The position numbers and the translations under genes are program-made. A DNA stretch of 64,000 nucleotides, taken from positions 124,001 through 188,000 of the forward strand of contig JAQTWB010000001.1 in the NCBI GenBank assembly GCA_028689495.1, given 5' to 3'. The stretch's first letter is position 1. Every line of letters starts with the position of its first letter. Below, one piece after another: positions 1 through 9,728 of this stretch. The DNA comes from a bacterium. Its GTDB lineage: Bacteria; Bdellovibrionota_C; UBA2361; SZUA-149; JAQTWB01. The notes under the pieces were generated by a model that did no database searches, was not told where the DNA came from, and was given only the letters and a program-made list of their open reading frames with translations.

Positions 1-1
1 C

Positions 2-58
2 GATTATCTCGGTATTCCGGTAGAAGGACCATTCAAGCCGGATCACTACCGCTACTAA
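2..58 (+). CDS. C-terminal end of an upstream gene (partial)
   Basis: Frame 2 is open from the window edge to a TAA at 56-58 and reads DYLGIPVEGPFKPDHYRY. This looks like a normal protein tail, and the A1 repeat element starts only a few bases after its stop. Only 18 residues are visible, so no family can be given. It may be the preceding gene of the TraF/TraG operon, which is inference from position only. Confidence 0.4.
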   Translation, partial: DYLGIPVEGPFKPDHYRY

Positions 59-563
59 TCTTTACCAGCCCAGAGTTAATCTGACGGACATTGTCAGAAC
101 GCCTTGAATTCCAAAAAATTTACCTCACGTTGTGGTGACGGCAAATTTGTTTGGAAGTTCAAGGCGTTTAACTCCCATGCCTCTCAGAGATTTGCTTGAG
201 CCTTGTACATTTTCATCGTGGTTATCTTGTCCGGTCGAGTATCGACCCGGACAACTAATCGGCGAGAACCTTTGTACGGCCGGGCTGGGGCAGCGGAGCT
301 CCAGCTTCACCCATCCTGCACGTTACGCTAACGTAACGTCTTACTTTCCGTCCTGGTCATCTCCCCTGCAATTCTTGCATTCCCAAAAGTCACATCTTTT
401 CAACAGAATTCCATAACATAAAGACAAATAACCCCTAAAAGTAATTAGGATTTTGGTCGACATTCGTAGATGGTTACCACGACCAAAAGGGGTGAACAGT
501 CATTCCGTTCGTCCGGGTGATGAGTCCTGGCCGGAGGGGAATGCCGATTTTGTATGGCGTAAG
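59..563. other. Non-coding stretch before the TraF-like gene
   Basis: About 500 bases with no convincing gene. The first half is the A1 repeat element (63-254). The open frames listed here on both strands (125-310 and 132-416) run through the repeat, have no ribosome binding site and resemble nothing. The rest may hold the promoter of the downstream operon, but no clear -35/-10 pair was picked out. Confidence 0.5.
63..254 (+). repeat. Repeat element A, copy A1 (three hairpins)
   Basis: This 192-bp segment matches the reverse complement of 32627-32820 over its whole length with only scattered differences. It contains three foldable parts in order: a short hairpin at 81-97 (CTGAC/GTCAG), a long imperfect palindrome at 101-165 with outer arms GCCTTGAA/TTCAAGGC, and a third hairpin at 227-254 (TTGTCCGG/CCGGACAA). 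It carries no gene. It could be a non-autonomous (MITE-like) repeat, a family of structured RNAs, or a recombination site. Confidence 0.85.
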
Positions 564-1727
564 ATGCAGGCATTTATTGCAAATTTTTGTCATTGGAGGG
601 TTTCGCGGCTCTGTCGTTTTGCCACAGCTGTTTGTGCAATTGTCTGTTCCTTCCTGTTGGTAATGAATGACGCTAATGCCGAGAGCGCACCCACAAGTCG
701 CGGCGCAGCAAATTTTTATGATGCTTTGCAGGTTAGAAATCCGATTCAACCGCTGGCACGTGAGTATAAAGACTACCGAAATATCAATGTTGTTGAAGAG
801 CAGGTAGCGAAAGGAACTGCGGAAATCTCCGCAAAAGGAAAAGCTGTAAGAGAAAAAACCGAAAAGGCAAAGGCTGCGCGCGAGCGAGAGATTGATGAGA
901 TCACTCGAACCAAAGTTGAGGCTGACGCTCCAAAAAGTTTTATCAACCTTCATCGCCATTACCAGGCCGGCGAGATAGATTTGGCGCGCGAATCAGCAAG
1001 CCAATACGTAGAATACTGGGTTAACCTGCTTTTTGATACCAAACAGATAAGCGGCCTGATTCTCGAGGCAATGATCGCCAATGGCATGATCGATGAAGAA
1101 CAGGCCCAGGGGGCTGTACAGTTTCAGGATTGGATGAGCGCCAGTGGGCGGGAAAAGAGCGGCGAAAGAATCAGGGCTACTCATGACCTTTCGCTTAAGC
1201 GTATTGTACCGGACACTGAGGCCAAAGCGGAGGTTTATTATTTCTTCGCGCTCAATTGCCAATATTGCCGTGATATGGCGCCAGATGTCGAGCGTCTGCG
1301 CCGGGCGTTGGAGCAGGATAAGCGGGTATCAGTTCAGGCACTCGCAGTAGGTAACCCGCCGCGTGAATGGGTAGAACAGTTCAAAGACTACGCCGACTGG
1401 CGGTTGCCGGTATATAACGGCGACACGATTGCCAAGGACTTGCATATTGGTTTTCTGCCATCTCTGGTTGTGATCTCGCCATCTGGAAAAACAAGTTATG
1501 TAAAAACCGGGCAAGTCACCTTTGACCGTATGTATGAATTTGTACGCACCGTGCAGGGGCTTCCAACGCAGGAGTCAGCAGCGATAGCTCGGATTAAGAA
1601 TACGCCAATTGGTTTCATGGAGCGGAAAAAGAAAGGTGTGACTGGACTGCGCCTTGCATCTGGAAGTGGTGTGGTGCCAGAGGTAGCGGAGAAGAAAGTT
1701 GAAAGAATAATGCCGAGAAGGTTTTAG
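564..1727 (+). CDS. TraF-like periplasmic thioredoxin-fold protein
   Basis: Predicted exported protein of 387 residues from the ATG at 564. This start gives a conventional signal peptide: a basic n-region, a hydrophobic stretch, and a likely cleavage after ANA. The TTG at 453 in the ORF track would put 37 extra residues in front of it. Neither start has a good Shine-Dalgarno, so the choice is uncertain. A Lys/Glu-rich, probably helical segment follows the signal. The C-terminal half has a thioredoxin fold with a CQYC motif (C269/C272 in the track numbering). This arrangement matches the TraF/TrbB type of F-conjugation proteins that help fold or oxidise disulfide-rich pilus-assembly proteins. 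The next gene encodes a Cys-rich secreted protein that could be its substrate; that link is inference. Confidence 0.65.
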   Translation: MQAFIANFCHWRVSRLCRFATAVCAIVCSFLLVMNDANAESAPTSRGAANFYDALQVRNPIQPLAREYKDYRNINVVEEQVAKGTAEISAKGKAVREKTEKAKAAREREIDEITRTKVEADAPKSFINLHRHYQAGEIDLARESASQYVEYWVNLLFDTKQISGLILEAMIANGMIDEEQAQGAVQFQDWMSASGREKSGERIRATHDLSLKRIVPDTEAKAEVYYFFALNCQYCRDMAPDVERLRRALEQDKRVSVQALAVGNPPREWVEQFKDYADWRLPVYNGDTIAKDLHIGFLPSLVVISPSGKTSYVKTGQVTFDRMYEFVRTVQGLPTQESAAIARIKNTPIGFMERKKKGVTGLRLASGSGVVPEVAEKKVERIMPRRF

Positions 1728-1755
1728 CGATGATTAGAGCAAGAAGAGAGGCGAT

Positions 1756-4416
1756 ATGAAAATGTCAAAGCTATCAAATAAGGGCCGCGTTAGTGGGGGT
1801 GGCCAGATATTGTTAAGTTTTCTCATTATTGGTTTGCTGAGCATACTGCCTGGCGCGCCTGGGGCACTTGCTGCGCCAATGGATACCAATACCCAACAGC
1901 AGGCAATCCAGCAGGTAGTGAACACATTTAATCGTGGTGGAAATCTTTCCCCAAATTGGCAGCAGACGTTTACACAAATGTTCTCCGGTAATTCAACTGA
2001 TCTGCAGGGGTTGACGCAGAATATCGTTGGCCAGCAATTAGGGAATATATTTTCAGGGAGTAGCAAAGACCTTAATGGTGTGGTCAGCAACCTTATTAAT
2101 AGCGGTGATTTTGGCGATTTGGCGGGGAACGTCAACACTTCAACCTTAAGCAACTCGCTGATGAATGGTGCTCTCGGGGATATGAGTAGTTATCTTTCAG
2201 GGAATCTGGCAAACAACATGCAGCAGAATATTGGCGGGAATATGAACGATATTCTTGGTCAATTAGGCAGTAGCCCAACAAGTCAGCAATTTAACGATGT
2301 GCTCGGGCCTTACCTGAATAATTCATTTAGCGGTATCACAGGTAGCGGAACTGATTTTAACAATATGCTTAATAACAGTTTTAGTGACACCCTTGGCAGT
2401 CAGCTCGGTGGTTCAGGCTTGGATGTGAACAGTTTCTCGAGTGCTCTGACGAACAATACAAGTGGAATGTTTAGCGGTGGAGTGCAGGATGCAATAAGTA
2501 ATGGCAGTTTTCAGAGTAATATTACATCTGGGGTAACTCAGGGAACTATCGAGTCATTGGATGGGAAGTTGACACCTCTTGCTTCGTTTATGCGTAACGT
2601 CGAAACGACTACTTTTGATCCTCCCAGTTATGCAAAAAAAGCCCAGGATAACTATTCAGGGACAAGTCAGGAGTTATACGGATTTCGACGAACCGACAAG
2701 GCCTTTGGCGCTATTGTGCCAGGAGAGCTGGAACGGACCAGTAGTGTCGATGCTGAGCGTCATACCTATCCGATGTTGACAATGATGACCAAATACGTTG
2801 ATAAAAACCAAAGTTATGATGGCGAGAATGAAAATACTGTAAATATCAAAGAGCCTTCATTGCTCTTCTCTAACATGGCAGTCGATGATGAAATACTCAA
2901 ATCACAGATGATGGTATTTCAGAACGTAGCTGATATTGAGCAAAGTTTTCTCCGTGATGAAAAGACACGTGATCGCTATCTCGATATGTTAAATACTGTG
3001 CGGGCAATTGCCCATATGACACTTTCTTATCTTGACCGGACTGTCGCTGCCGGACTTTCGACGATTCAGCAACAGGCTGACATGTCGGTTAATAATTTCC
3101 TTCTTAAGCAGATTTCCTGGCACACCAAGGAGATTGCCAATCCCGAGCGCAAGGATTTGTATAATGACGTTGATGGAAAGTTTGAAGCCTGCATGTGGTC
3201 ACACGGTTGGGCCAATAACGGTAGTGCCGATGATTATGAAGGGCGACTGGGTGGAACAAAGAAAGCTTTTGATAAATGGACTGAAAAAGATGCCAAAGAT
3301 CCATATCTTGCCTACGTTAAGGCAATGTGCAGTGATCCCAACGATAGCGACAATGAATGCGGAAAGCTCTACGATGCATCCCATTCGTTGATTCATTATT
3401 GCACTTGTTGTGCAGAGCGCAGCCTTGAGACTAACCAGGGAACAAATCTTGAATCGCTTCAAGATGACAGTATCAGACACAAGAGTCTTTGTGGGTCATG
3501 GGCTAAAGATACAAAGATAGGTGGTCAGGCGATAGCCAGCGGTGACGATGTTGAAAACGCCTACAGCATGGTTGAGCGAGTACTCTTTGGACTTGGTCGT
3601 ATGGAAGGAGAACTGGAGAATCAGTACGTTTCTAATGAATTCGAGGCATCCGATTTATTGAACGCTGAGTCACAGATGGTATATCTGTTTGAAGACATGT
3701 ATGGAGATTATTGTACTGTTAAGTCTCATAATCGATTAAAGCGATTTTATCATTTCCCGCGATTTAGCGTTGAGCAGCAGGTGAAGATTATTCGTGATGG
3801 GCAACCCGAGGAATGTGAAGGTGGTAATGGATATTTTTTCTGCTCAGGAGATAATGGTGATGGCGAACTGAAGTATGGAATCTGTCCCGCCTTTCAACAG
3901 ATTCTCGCTATGGTGCGAGAAGATAAATTCGCTTCAGAATACGAAAGCCGTCAAGACGAGATTGAAGAAATGTGGAAGGAAGCTTCTCTGGCATTTCCAC
4001 TGACGATTGACGACTTCATCAACGTAAAGGAGCAGGCTGCTCAGTCAGAATCGTATAACAACGAGGAGCAGATGAGTTTTGTCGATCACTGGTGTGATGC
4101 AGCGGCTATTGTCGCTTACGAGAAAATTCATAACACCATGGTGAAGCTTGCTGAAGACCATCTGAGTTTAAATACGACTGTTCGTGAAAGTGAGCGGGCG
4201 ATGATTCATCGATTGACGGGACGGGTGGATCAGGCGCTGGCAATGGCTAACGCCGAAGCCGGTATGAATCCGGCCGCTGCGGCTTTGCTTGAAGTTGCCA
4301 AGGCTCGCGCCAGGAAGGAAAAAGCGGAGGGGTCGGCCGCGGCGTCAAGCAGTGGAGCGCGAACTGCATATGATCGTTTGAACTCACATGGCTTTCTTGG
4401 TGGTAGCGCCGGTTAG
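1756..4416 (+). CDS. Large secreted Cys-rich protein, unknown family
   Basis: An 886-residue protein, not recognised. The ATG at 1756 follows an AGAGAGG site. The N-terminus is a signal peptide or anchor (about residues 17-40, ending ALAAP). Residues about 45-275 form a low-complexity region rich in Asn, Ser, Gly, Leu and Phe, made of short degenerate units of the type LxxxFSGxxxxLGxxL. The rest is a charged, folded-looking domain with many cysteines, including YCTCC and pairs spaced like disulfides around 540-580 and 655-715. It sits between the TraF-like oxidoreductase and the first TraG-like gene in one operon. It could be a periplasmic or surface part of the same machine, in the place where F-type systems keep TraH or TraN, but I see no sequence match to those. 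Confidence 0.8.
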   Translation: MKMSKLSNKGRVSGGGQILLSFLIIGLLSILPGAPGALAAPMDTNTQQQAIQQVVNTFNRGGNLSPNWQQTFTQMFSGNSTDLQGLTQNIVGQQLGNIFSGSSKDLNGVVSNLINSGDFGDLAGNVNTSTLSNSLMNGALGDMSSYLSGNLANNMQQNIGGNMNDILGQLGSSPTSQQFNDVLGPYLNNSFSGITGSGTDFNNMLNNSFSDTLGSQLGGSGLDVNSFSSALTNNTSGMFSGGVQDAISNGSFQSNITSGVTQGTIESLDGKLTPLASFMRNVETTTFDPPSYAKKAQDNYSGTSQELYGFRRTDKAFGAIVPGELERTSSVDAERHTYPMLTMMTKYVDKNQSYDGENENTVNIKEPSLLFSNMAVDDEILKSQMMVFQNVADIEQSFLRDEKTRDRYLDMLNTVRAIAHMTLSYLDRTVAAGLSTIQQQADMSVNNFLLKQISWHTKEIANPERKDLYNDVDGKFEACMWSHGWANNGSADDYEGRLGGTKKAFDKWTEKDAKDPYLAYVKAMCSDPNDSDNECGKLYDASHSLIHYCTCCAERSLETNQGTNLESLQDDSIRHKSLCGSWAKDTKIGGQAIASGDDVENAYSMVERVLFGLGRMEGELENQYVSNEFEASDLLNAESQMVYLFEDMYGDYCTVKSHNRLKRFYHFPRFSVEQQVKIIRDGQPEECEGGNGYFFCSGDNGDGELKYGICPAFQQILAMVREDKFASEYESRQDEIEEMWKEASLAFPLTIDDFINVKEQAAQSESYNNEEQMSFVDHWCDAAAIVAYEKIHNTMVKLAEDHLSLNTTVRESERAMIHRLTGRVDQALAMANAEAGMNPAAAALLEVAKARARKEKAEGSAAASSSGARTAYDRLNSHGFLGGSAG

Positions 4417-4448
4417 TAGGGCTACGGAACCAGCGAACTTGAGGTTAT

Positions 4449-7400
4449 ATGGCTGATACTGGTGTAGTTGGTTATTCGGGCAATGTTGGGGCGACTCTTG
4501 TTGCTTCGGTGTTGGAGAATGCCGGCTATGTTACCCAGGGCTACATGCTTGATGCCTTTGAACCGTGGTTTCATTCCGGGGGGCAATTGGTGTTACTGCT
4601 TGCGGCTGCGGCGGGGATTGCTGCCGTGCTGGCGTTTGGCAGTTTTCGCATGGCGGGCTATCTGCTCTTTGCCCCGGGGATGTTCTATTTTCTTTTGTAC
4701 TCGCGAACCGGAATGGAGGAGGTGCGCTGGAAAGTCGGTAGTGGTGAAGTAAAGAGCGTTCAAGATCAGTACAACGGTTACATCGAGAAGTACAAGTTCC
4801 CCGAAGAACAGTTGCAGCTACCCTGGTTTTTTGTCTGGTTCACCAAGCTTGCCAGCGACATGACGAATACTCTGACTCAGGTGATTCTCAATGAGCTTAA
4901 AGACCCACAGATTACTTTCGTCGCTCGAAATGAGTTGTTGAACATTGTCAGAAATGCTGTCCCAAATGATGATATTACCTACAAGTTACTTACTGATGCT
5001 CTTTATGGCAGTTGTGCCCCTCTGACCAATGCGTATATGAAGTTATCCGATCCCGAACTGAGCGGCGGGAATCTTAATAAATTACAGCTTGGCAGTATGG
5101 CCAATGACTATTCAAAGAAAGAATATGAACGGCTGACAACTGTAAAAAATGAACTTTTATCCAAACGAAATGAATTTTTAGAGAGAAATATCACGCCGTC
5201 ACTTTCAGTGCGCGAATATGCTTGTGACAAGCTGGCTGCTTTTCCTTCCGGGTCCGGGCAAACAACTGAACCAGGGTATGCCAAGCTTGAGGAGTATTGC
5301 AGTTGCAAGCGTGCTGGTGGGAGCATCTGCAACATGGCCAGTGGGCAGGACCAGTTCACCTGTGGAGATGCATTTGATATTACGAAAGACGCTATTCGCG
5401 ATGATATGAGTAAACTTGTAGCCAAGATCAAGGAGGTCCCTCCGGGTCTTGGCGATGCCGCCAATTCGCAGGTGTCCGAGGAGACATATCAGACTCTTTG
5501 TTATCAGGTGCAAGAAAAGCTCTACGGAATTAACAATCGCGAACAGCTGGTTGGAGGAGTGGACGAAGATTGCAGTCTCGTTGATGTGATGAGCGTATTT
5601 GCTTTACGCAATGTTCTCAGTGCTGAGTATTCTTCGCAGCAGTCTTCCCTGCAGGGTTCGATTAACAATCATTTGAAAAATTTCAAAGAGCGTGCCGGGT
5701 ATGTCTCTGGTGAGAATCATCGGATAGCCACCGGTTTACCTCAGATTGATTCAGGGGGGCAGATTACTGCAGATACCAAAAGATACGGCCTGCATCATAT
5801 TGAGCCTGGTCTTGGTGGGCATATGGTAGAGTTTGGCGATGACGGCAAAAAGCGAACTGTTTTTCAATATGGCGATCGAATGGAGAAACAGGAAACCCAG
5901 GATGTAGAAATAATGGGGCAGTTTGAGGCTTCATTTAAGGCGAATCAGACATTTTTTTCGAAGAGTATGGTGCAAGAGATTTACACCTATTCGATGAATG
6001 TACCCTATTGGCAGGGGGTGATACTATTCCTGCTATCTATCGCTTATCCGCTATTTTCCGTAGTTATCCTGGTGCCGGGGCAGGCACCGAGTTTCTTTTA
6101 TCTTCCGTTAGCCTGGCTTTGGGTCAAGAGTTGGGATGTCGGTTTTGCTATGGTCATGGTGCTTGATCAGGTGCTTTGGAACTTGATGCCGTCTACTGAA
6201 CATGCATTTAGCGATATCAACCAGACTTGTGACAAGGCTGACGATTGCGTCATTAATGCTCTGCAGGCGGTGCTTTCTGTCGACCCCACTTATCATGTGC
6301 AGGTGCATAACTCGATTGTTGGTTTGGCGATGAGTATGGTGCCGCCGATGACCGCTGCCGTACTGTTAGGGGCGAAACGCGGAATGGTCTCCTCATTTAC
6401 TGAGCCCTTGGAGAATGCAGCAAAAGAAGCGGCGGCGATGCAACAGCTGTCGGAGGCGTTACCGATATCTACTGCTCGTCAGGAACAGACAAAAGGACCG
6501 ATCGCTCTTGCGGCAATGGCGCCTTACAAAGATGGTGGAGTCTGGGATCAGGCCTACAACTATGCATTTAACAAAGCTTTGCCGATTGTTGGCGCAGGTA
6601 AAGCGATTGGGGCGATCAAGGATATTCAGGGGAAAATGTCGCCGGCCGAAATGCAGAGACTTACTGACAGATTCAAGTCGGCGAATAGTTTGGCCGATCT
6701 GTCTGCGGCCGATCAGAAAGCGGCAACTGATTTGTTTCGCAAGATCACTTCCGTACAGGGTCTTGGCGCTGTAGGTAGTGCCGGACTTGAGGCTTGGTCG
6801 GATGCGATGGGTCTTGCCAAGAATTACGCCAGTGCAGCGGCGGAGTTTCAGTCGGTGCATGACCAGTATTTTGCCGAGTACCTCGGTAAGTATGGGCATT
6901 ATGCAAGTAACATGCAGTCCGCCGCGGCCGCTCTGGACGTATCGTCGGGAGGGTTGGGTTTTGGTAGTTTCGAAATTCCGACGACTTATGGCAATGCAGA
7001 ATTTTATGATTCATGGCGTAAGTTTGAGATGGCGACTTATGCTTTGGATGCTGATGCATGGCAAAAAGCAGTGTCTAGTGGGGCTGCTTCTGATTTCGCC
7101 AAAAATTCGCCCCAGGAGAGCCTGTATAAGGGCTTTTTGAAGGGCGCTGGGGGAGTTCTCGGCGCCGGGATCGCTATCAATAGGGGAGATGCGGCAATTG
7201 ACGAACTCGACCTGGCTCGAAAGGGAGATCTAGCGGACGATAAAATGAATTTTGGTCAGAAGTTGGCCAGTAATCTCAAGCCGAGTCCTCTGACTTCCGT
7301 GTATCTTAATGAAAGCAGATTTTTCCAGCCGGACAAGCAAGATGAGTTTCGTGATTTGTTTTTTGATATCGCGGGGTCCAGTAATATTCTCGGTCCAACG

Positions 7401-7751
7401 TCAGTTGAAAAAGTGCCGGGAGACGGGATCGTCGATTGGTCTGGTGGTAGTGGAAAGATCGATTTGCAGCGGGTTAAGGATTATTCCGATTTTCAGGAAA
7501 GCCTGTTTTCTCCTTATGTATCTGGACTTCAGGGGATGGACAGTTTTCATACGGCAAACGGTGAGGTCTCAGTTATGCTGCGGCCGGAAGAGTCTAATGG
7601 GAAAACAGGATGGAACAGCCTGTTGCCAAATGATTGGTATGATATTCCCGAGATTATGGGTAATTCGAAAGAATTCCTTAACATTGGAGATGGTTTGACC
7701 GGCCTTGAATCAAAGCGCGCGGTGATCGGCCCAGACGCAGGAGGTAACTAG
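4449..7751 (+). CDS. TraG N-terminal-type membrane protein, paralogue 1 (longest)
   Basis: A 1100-residue polytopic inner-membrane protein starting at an ATG 5 bases after GAGG. It begins with the family signature of this cluster (GATLVASVLENAGY), has hydrophobic segments near the N-terminus, then a soluble Cys-containing region (about 170-480). The central membrane block holds VPYWQGVILFLLSIAYPLF and WLWVKSWDVG (about 515-580), followed by another hydrophobic segment. This layout resembles the N-terminal domain of F-plasmid TraG, which takes part in pilus assembly and mating-pair stabilisation. The last 430 residues are an Ala/Gly/Asp-rich soluble tail not shared with the other four copies. 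First of five tandem paralogues. Confidence 0.7.
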   Translation: MADTGVVGYSGNVGATLVASVLENAGYVTQGYMLDAFEPWFHSGGQLVLLLAAAAGIAAVLAFGSFRMAGYLLFAPGMFYFLLYSRTGMEEVRWKVGSGEVKSVQDQYNGYIEKYKFPEEQLQLPWFFVWFTKLASDMTNTLTQVILNELKDPQITFVARNELLNIVRNAVPNDDITYKLLTDALYGSCAPLTNAYMKLSDPELSGGNLNKLQLGSMANDYSKKEYERLTTVKNELLSKRNEFLERNITPSLSVREYACDKLAAFPSGSGQTTEPGYAKLEEYCSCKRAGGSICNMASGQDQFTCGDAFDITKDAIRDDMSKLVAKIKEVPPGLGDAANSQVSEETYQTLCYQVQEKLYGINNREQLVGGVDEDCSLVDVMSVFALRNVLSAEYSSQQSSLQGSINNHLKNFKERAGYVSGENHRIATGLPQIDSGGQITADTKRYGLHHIEPGLGGHMVEFGDDGKKRTVFQYGDRMEKQETQDVEIMGQFEASFKANQTFFSKSMVQEIYTYSMNVPYWQGVILFLLSIAYPLFSVVILVPGQAPSFFYLPLAWLWVKSWDVGFAMVMVLDQVLWNLMPSTEHAFSDINQTCDKADDCVINALQAVLSVDPTYHVQVHNSIVGLAMSMVPPMTAAVLLGAKRGMVSSFTEPLENAAKEAAAMQQLSEALPISTARQEQTKGPIALAAMAPYKDGGVWDQAYNYAFNKALPIVGAGKAIGAIKDIQGKMSPAEMQRLTDRFKSANSLADLSAADQKAATDLFRKITSVQGLGAVGSAGLEAWSDAMGLAKNYASAAAEFQSVHDQYFAEYLGKYGHYASNMQSAAAALDVSSGGLGFGSFEIPTTYGNAEFYDSWRKFEMATYALDADAWQKAVSSGAASDFAKNSPQESLYKGFLKGAGGVLGAGIAINRGDAAIDELDLARKGDLADDKMNFGQKLASNLKPSPLTSVYLNESRFFQPDKQDEFRDLFFDIAGSSNILGPTSVEKVPGDGIVDWSGGSGKIDLQRVKDYSDFQESLFSPYVSGLQGMDSFHTANGEVSVMLRPEESNGKTGWNSLLPNDWYDIPEIMGNSKEFLNIGDGLTGLESKRAVIGPDAGGN

Positions 7752-7756
7752 TTACT

Positions 7757-9673
7757 ATGGCTGCTTCTACCGGAACATTGGTCGCCGCGGCGCTTGAGTC
7801 TGTCGGCTATTATGCTCAAGAACAAGTCCTGACTCAGCTTAATACATTGATCTGGGAACTTGCGGCTCTTTTTTATGTCGTTGTCGGACTGATGGCGATT
7901 TATTCTTATGTCATATACGGAAGCTACGATACCGCAGCCTGGACACTCGTTGCTCCGGGGGTTGTCGCCTTTATGTTGCTGGCTCGGACCGAAAGTAGTG
8001 GGGTTGAGTGGAGATTCGGCAATTATCTTGACCAGTCGAACAGTGAAGTGGAGATGCTTGACGATGCGGGGCTTGTGCCTTCCTCGGAGGTATCTTGGGT
8101 ATTCCATCGGTACAACGAATTGGTTTCCTCAATCACAAGTAATGTAATTGCGATATTGGTAAATGGCGATGAAGTGAAGCGCCAGGTCCAGTTCATGGCG
8201 CGACCGAGCTTGATGGATAGCTTGTTTCGCGCCCAGCTCGATAATCCCGGACTGGAAAATTTGCTTAAGGTAGGACTTCAGGGAACCTGTGGTCAGGCGA
8301 TGGAGGCAATGCGTGATAATGCTGCAATGCATCGAAACTCGATTACTGCCGCCTATCGCAAGGATACAGCTGAAGTGCTTCGGGCGACCAAAGTGCTTTT
8401 TTATGAAACTGATGTAAGTGTTGGAAATACCGGGGCGGAAGCTTCCAGCATGCGTAGTTTTATGCAGCTTCAACTTCAGGACTATGGTGGAGATTTGGAG
8501 CAACAGGTCCGGAATTATTGTGGGTATGCTGAAAATGCACAGCAAGGACAGAAATCCTTGCTTGAGGATTTGGAGGCTTTTCGTGACGGTAGTACTGATT
8601 CCGCCACGTGTGAAATGATCTGGTGTGTCTCTGCGCTCAGTTTGCGTCGCGAAGTAGAGCGAATTATGAAAATGAGTGAACGGGAGAAGGTCGCCCGCAT
8701 TGGCACTGAAGCGGAGCGCGATGCCTTGATTTCGGAAATGTGGGATCACATTGCTGTAAAAATGCGGCCGGCAGATGGTATCTCCGATGTGAATGCCGAT
8801 GCGGCGATTATCCCCACCGTGATTGGTGGTATCCTGATGCGCAAGGTGCTCAACTCTCCTGCGGCAGTTGATCGAAATTCCCAATTTGCCGAGCGTTCCG
8901 GATATTTCACCTCCCCTTATCGTTACAAGTATAATCAGGCGCCAGGTGCGGCTGTGCGGACAGATGAGCTGCAACATCAGGATATATCGGCTACTGCCAT
9001 GCAGTATGAAGTGATGGAGTTGGCTCTGACCCTGCCTTACCTGCAAGGTATTATTCTCTATGTGCTGGCCGCGACTTACCCATTTTTTGTTTTGGTGGCC
9101 CTCGTTCCGGGGCGCGGGACAGCAATTATAGAATGGGCTGCCTGGTGGGCTTGGGTAAAAATCTGGGATGTCGGTTGGGCGGCGGCGATGATTGTCGATG
9201 ATGTTATTTGGGATTTGATGCCTCATCATTCAGCTTTCGATCCAACTCTCGATCCCAGTCATGGACCAGTTACCTGGCTTCAGGCGGCATTCCATGACGA
9301 TCCGGCTTATTCTCTGACTATGTATTATATGCTTTTGAGCACAATGTTGGTCGGTGTGCCGCTTGTTACCGGGCAGATGATATTAGGTAGTAAAGCAGCA
9401 CTGGCCCAAAAATTGGTTCAGGGCTTTCACGGCATGGCGCAGAAGGTTGGTGGCTATGCTGGTCGGACCAAACAGCAGCTTTCGGTTAGTGAAGCCACCT
9501 CCGCTCGGGTTGGTGGTGAAGTCTCATCTTTCAAGGATCTAAAACAGGTGGCACAGGATAATGATAAGTCACAATCATCTGGAGGGGGCGGAGGTAGCAA
9601 GGCTGGGGAAATGATGAGCCAAAATTCGGGCAATGGGGCACAAAGTCAGGATAATTCTCATAACAAGGAGTAG
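7757..9673 (+). CDS. TraG N-terminal-type membrane protein, paralogue 2
   Basis: A 638-residue relative of the preceding gene, starting 5 bases after its stop. Shared marks are the N-terminal GTLVAAALESVGYYAQ, two early transmembrane segments, a soluble middle region with a few cysteines, then LPYLQGIILYVLAATYPFF and WWAWVKIWDVG, and a final membrane segment before a short Gly/Ser/Gln-rich tail. The family role, by comparison with F-type TraG, is assembly of a conjugative-type envelope channel or pilus. Nothing in it suggests an enzyme. Confidence 0.7.
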   Translation: MAASTGTLVAAALESVGYYAQEQVLTQLNTLIWELAALFYVVVGLMAIYSYVIYGSYDTAAWTLVAPGVVAFMLLARTESSGVEWRFGNYLDQSNSEVEMLDDAGLVPSSEVSWVFHRYNELVSSITSNVIAILVNGDEVKRQVQFMARPSLMDSLFRAQLDNPGLENLLKVGLQGTCGQAMEAMRDNAAMHRNSITAAYRKDTAEVLRATKVLFYETDVSVGNTGAEASSMRSFMQLQLQDYGGDLEQQVRNYCGYAENAQQGQKSLLEDLEAFRDGSTDSATCEMIWCVSALSLRREVERIMKMSEREKVARIGTEAERDALISEMWDHIAVKMRPADGISDVNADAAIIPTVIGGILMRKVLNSPAAVDRNSQFAERSGYFTSPYRYKYNQAPGAAVRTDELQHQDISATAMQYEVMELALTLPYLQGIILYVLAATYPFFVLVALVPGRGTAIIEWAAWWAWVKIWDVGWAAAMIVDDVIWDLMPHHSAFDPTLDPSHGPVTWLQAAFHDDPAYSLTMYYMLLSTMLVGVPLVTGQMILGSKAALAQKLVQGFHGMAQKVGGYAGRTKQQLSVSEATSARVGGEVSSFKDLKQVAQDNDKSQSSGGGGGSKAGEMMSQNSGNGAQSQDNSHNKE

Positions 9674-9728
9674 TAAGGTTAGTTTTACTTGATTGAGTAA
9701 GTGCTTGAAATAATTAGATGAGGTTTCT

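Noticed and set aside
125-416. Overlapping frames 125-310 (-) and 132-416 (+) as small genes
   Set aside because: They lie mostly or wholly in repeat A1 and its hairpins, lack a ribosome binding site, and the reading frames are not kept in the inverted copy A2.
8129-9229. 366-residue minus-strand frame inside TraG-like paralogue 2
   Set aside because: Long but antisense to a clear membrane-protein gene; composition (many His, Arg, Ser, Thr) is typical of a shadow frame.
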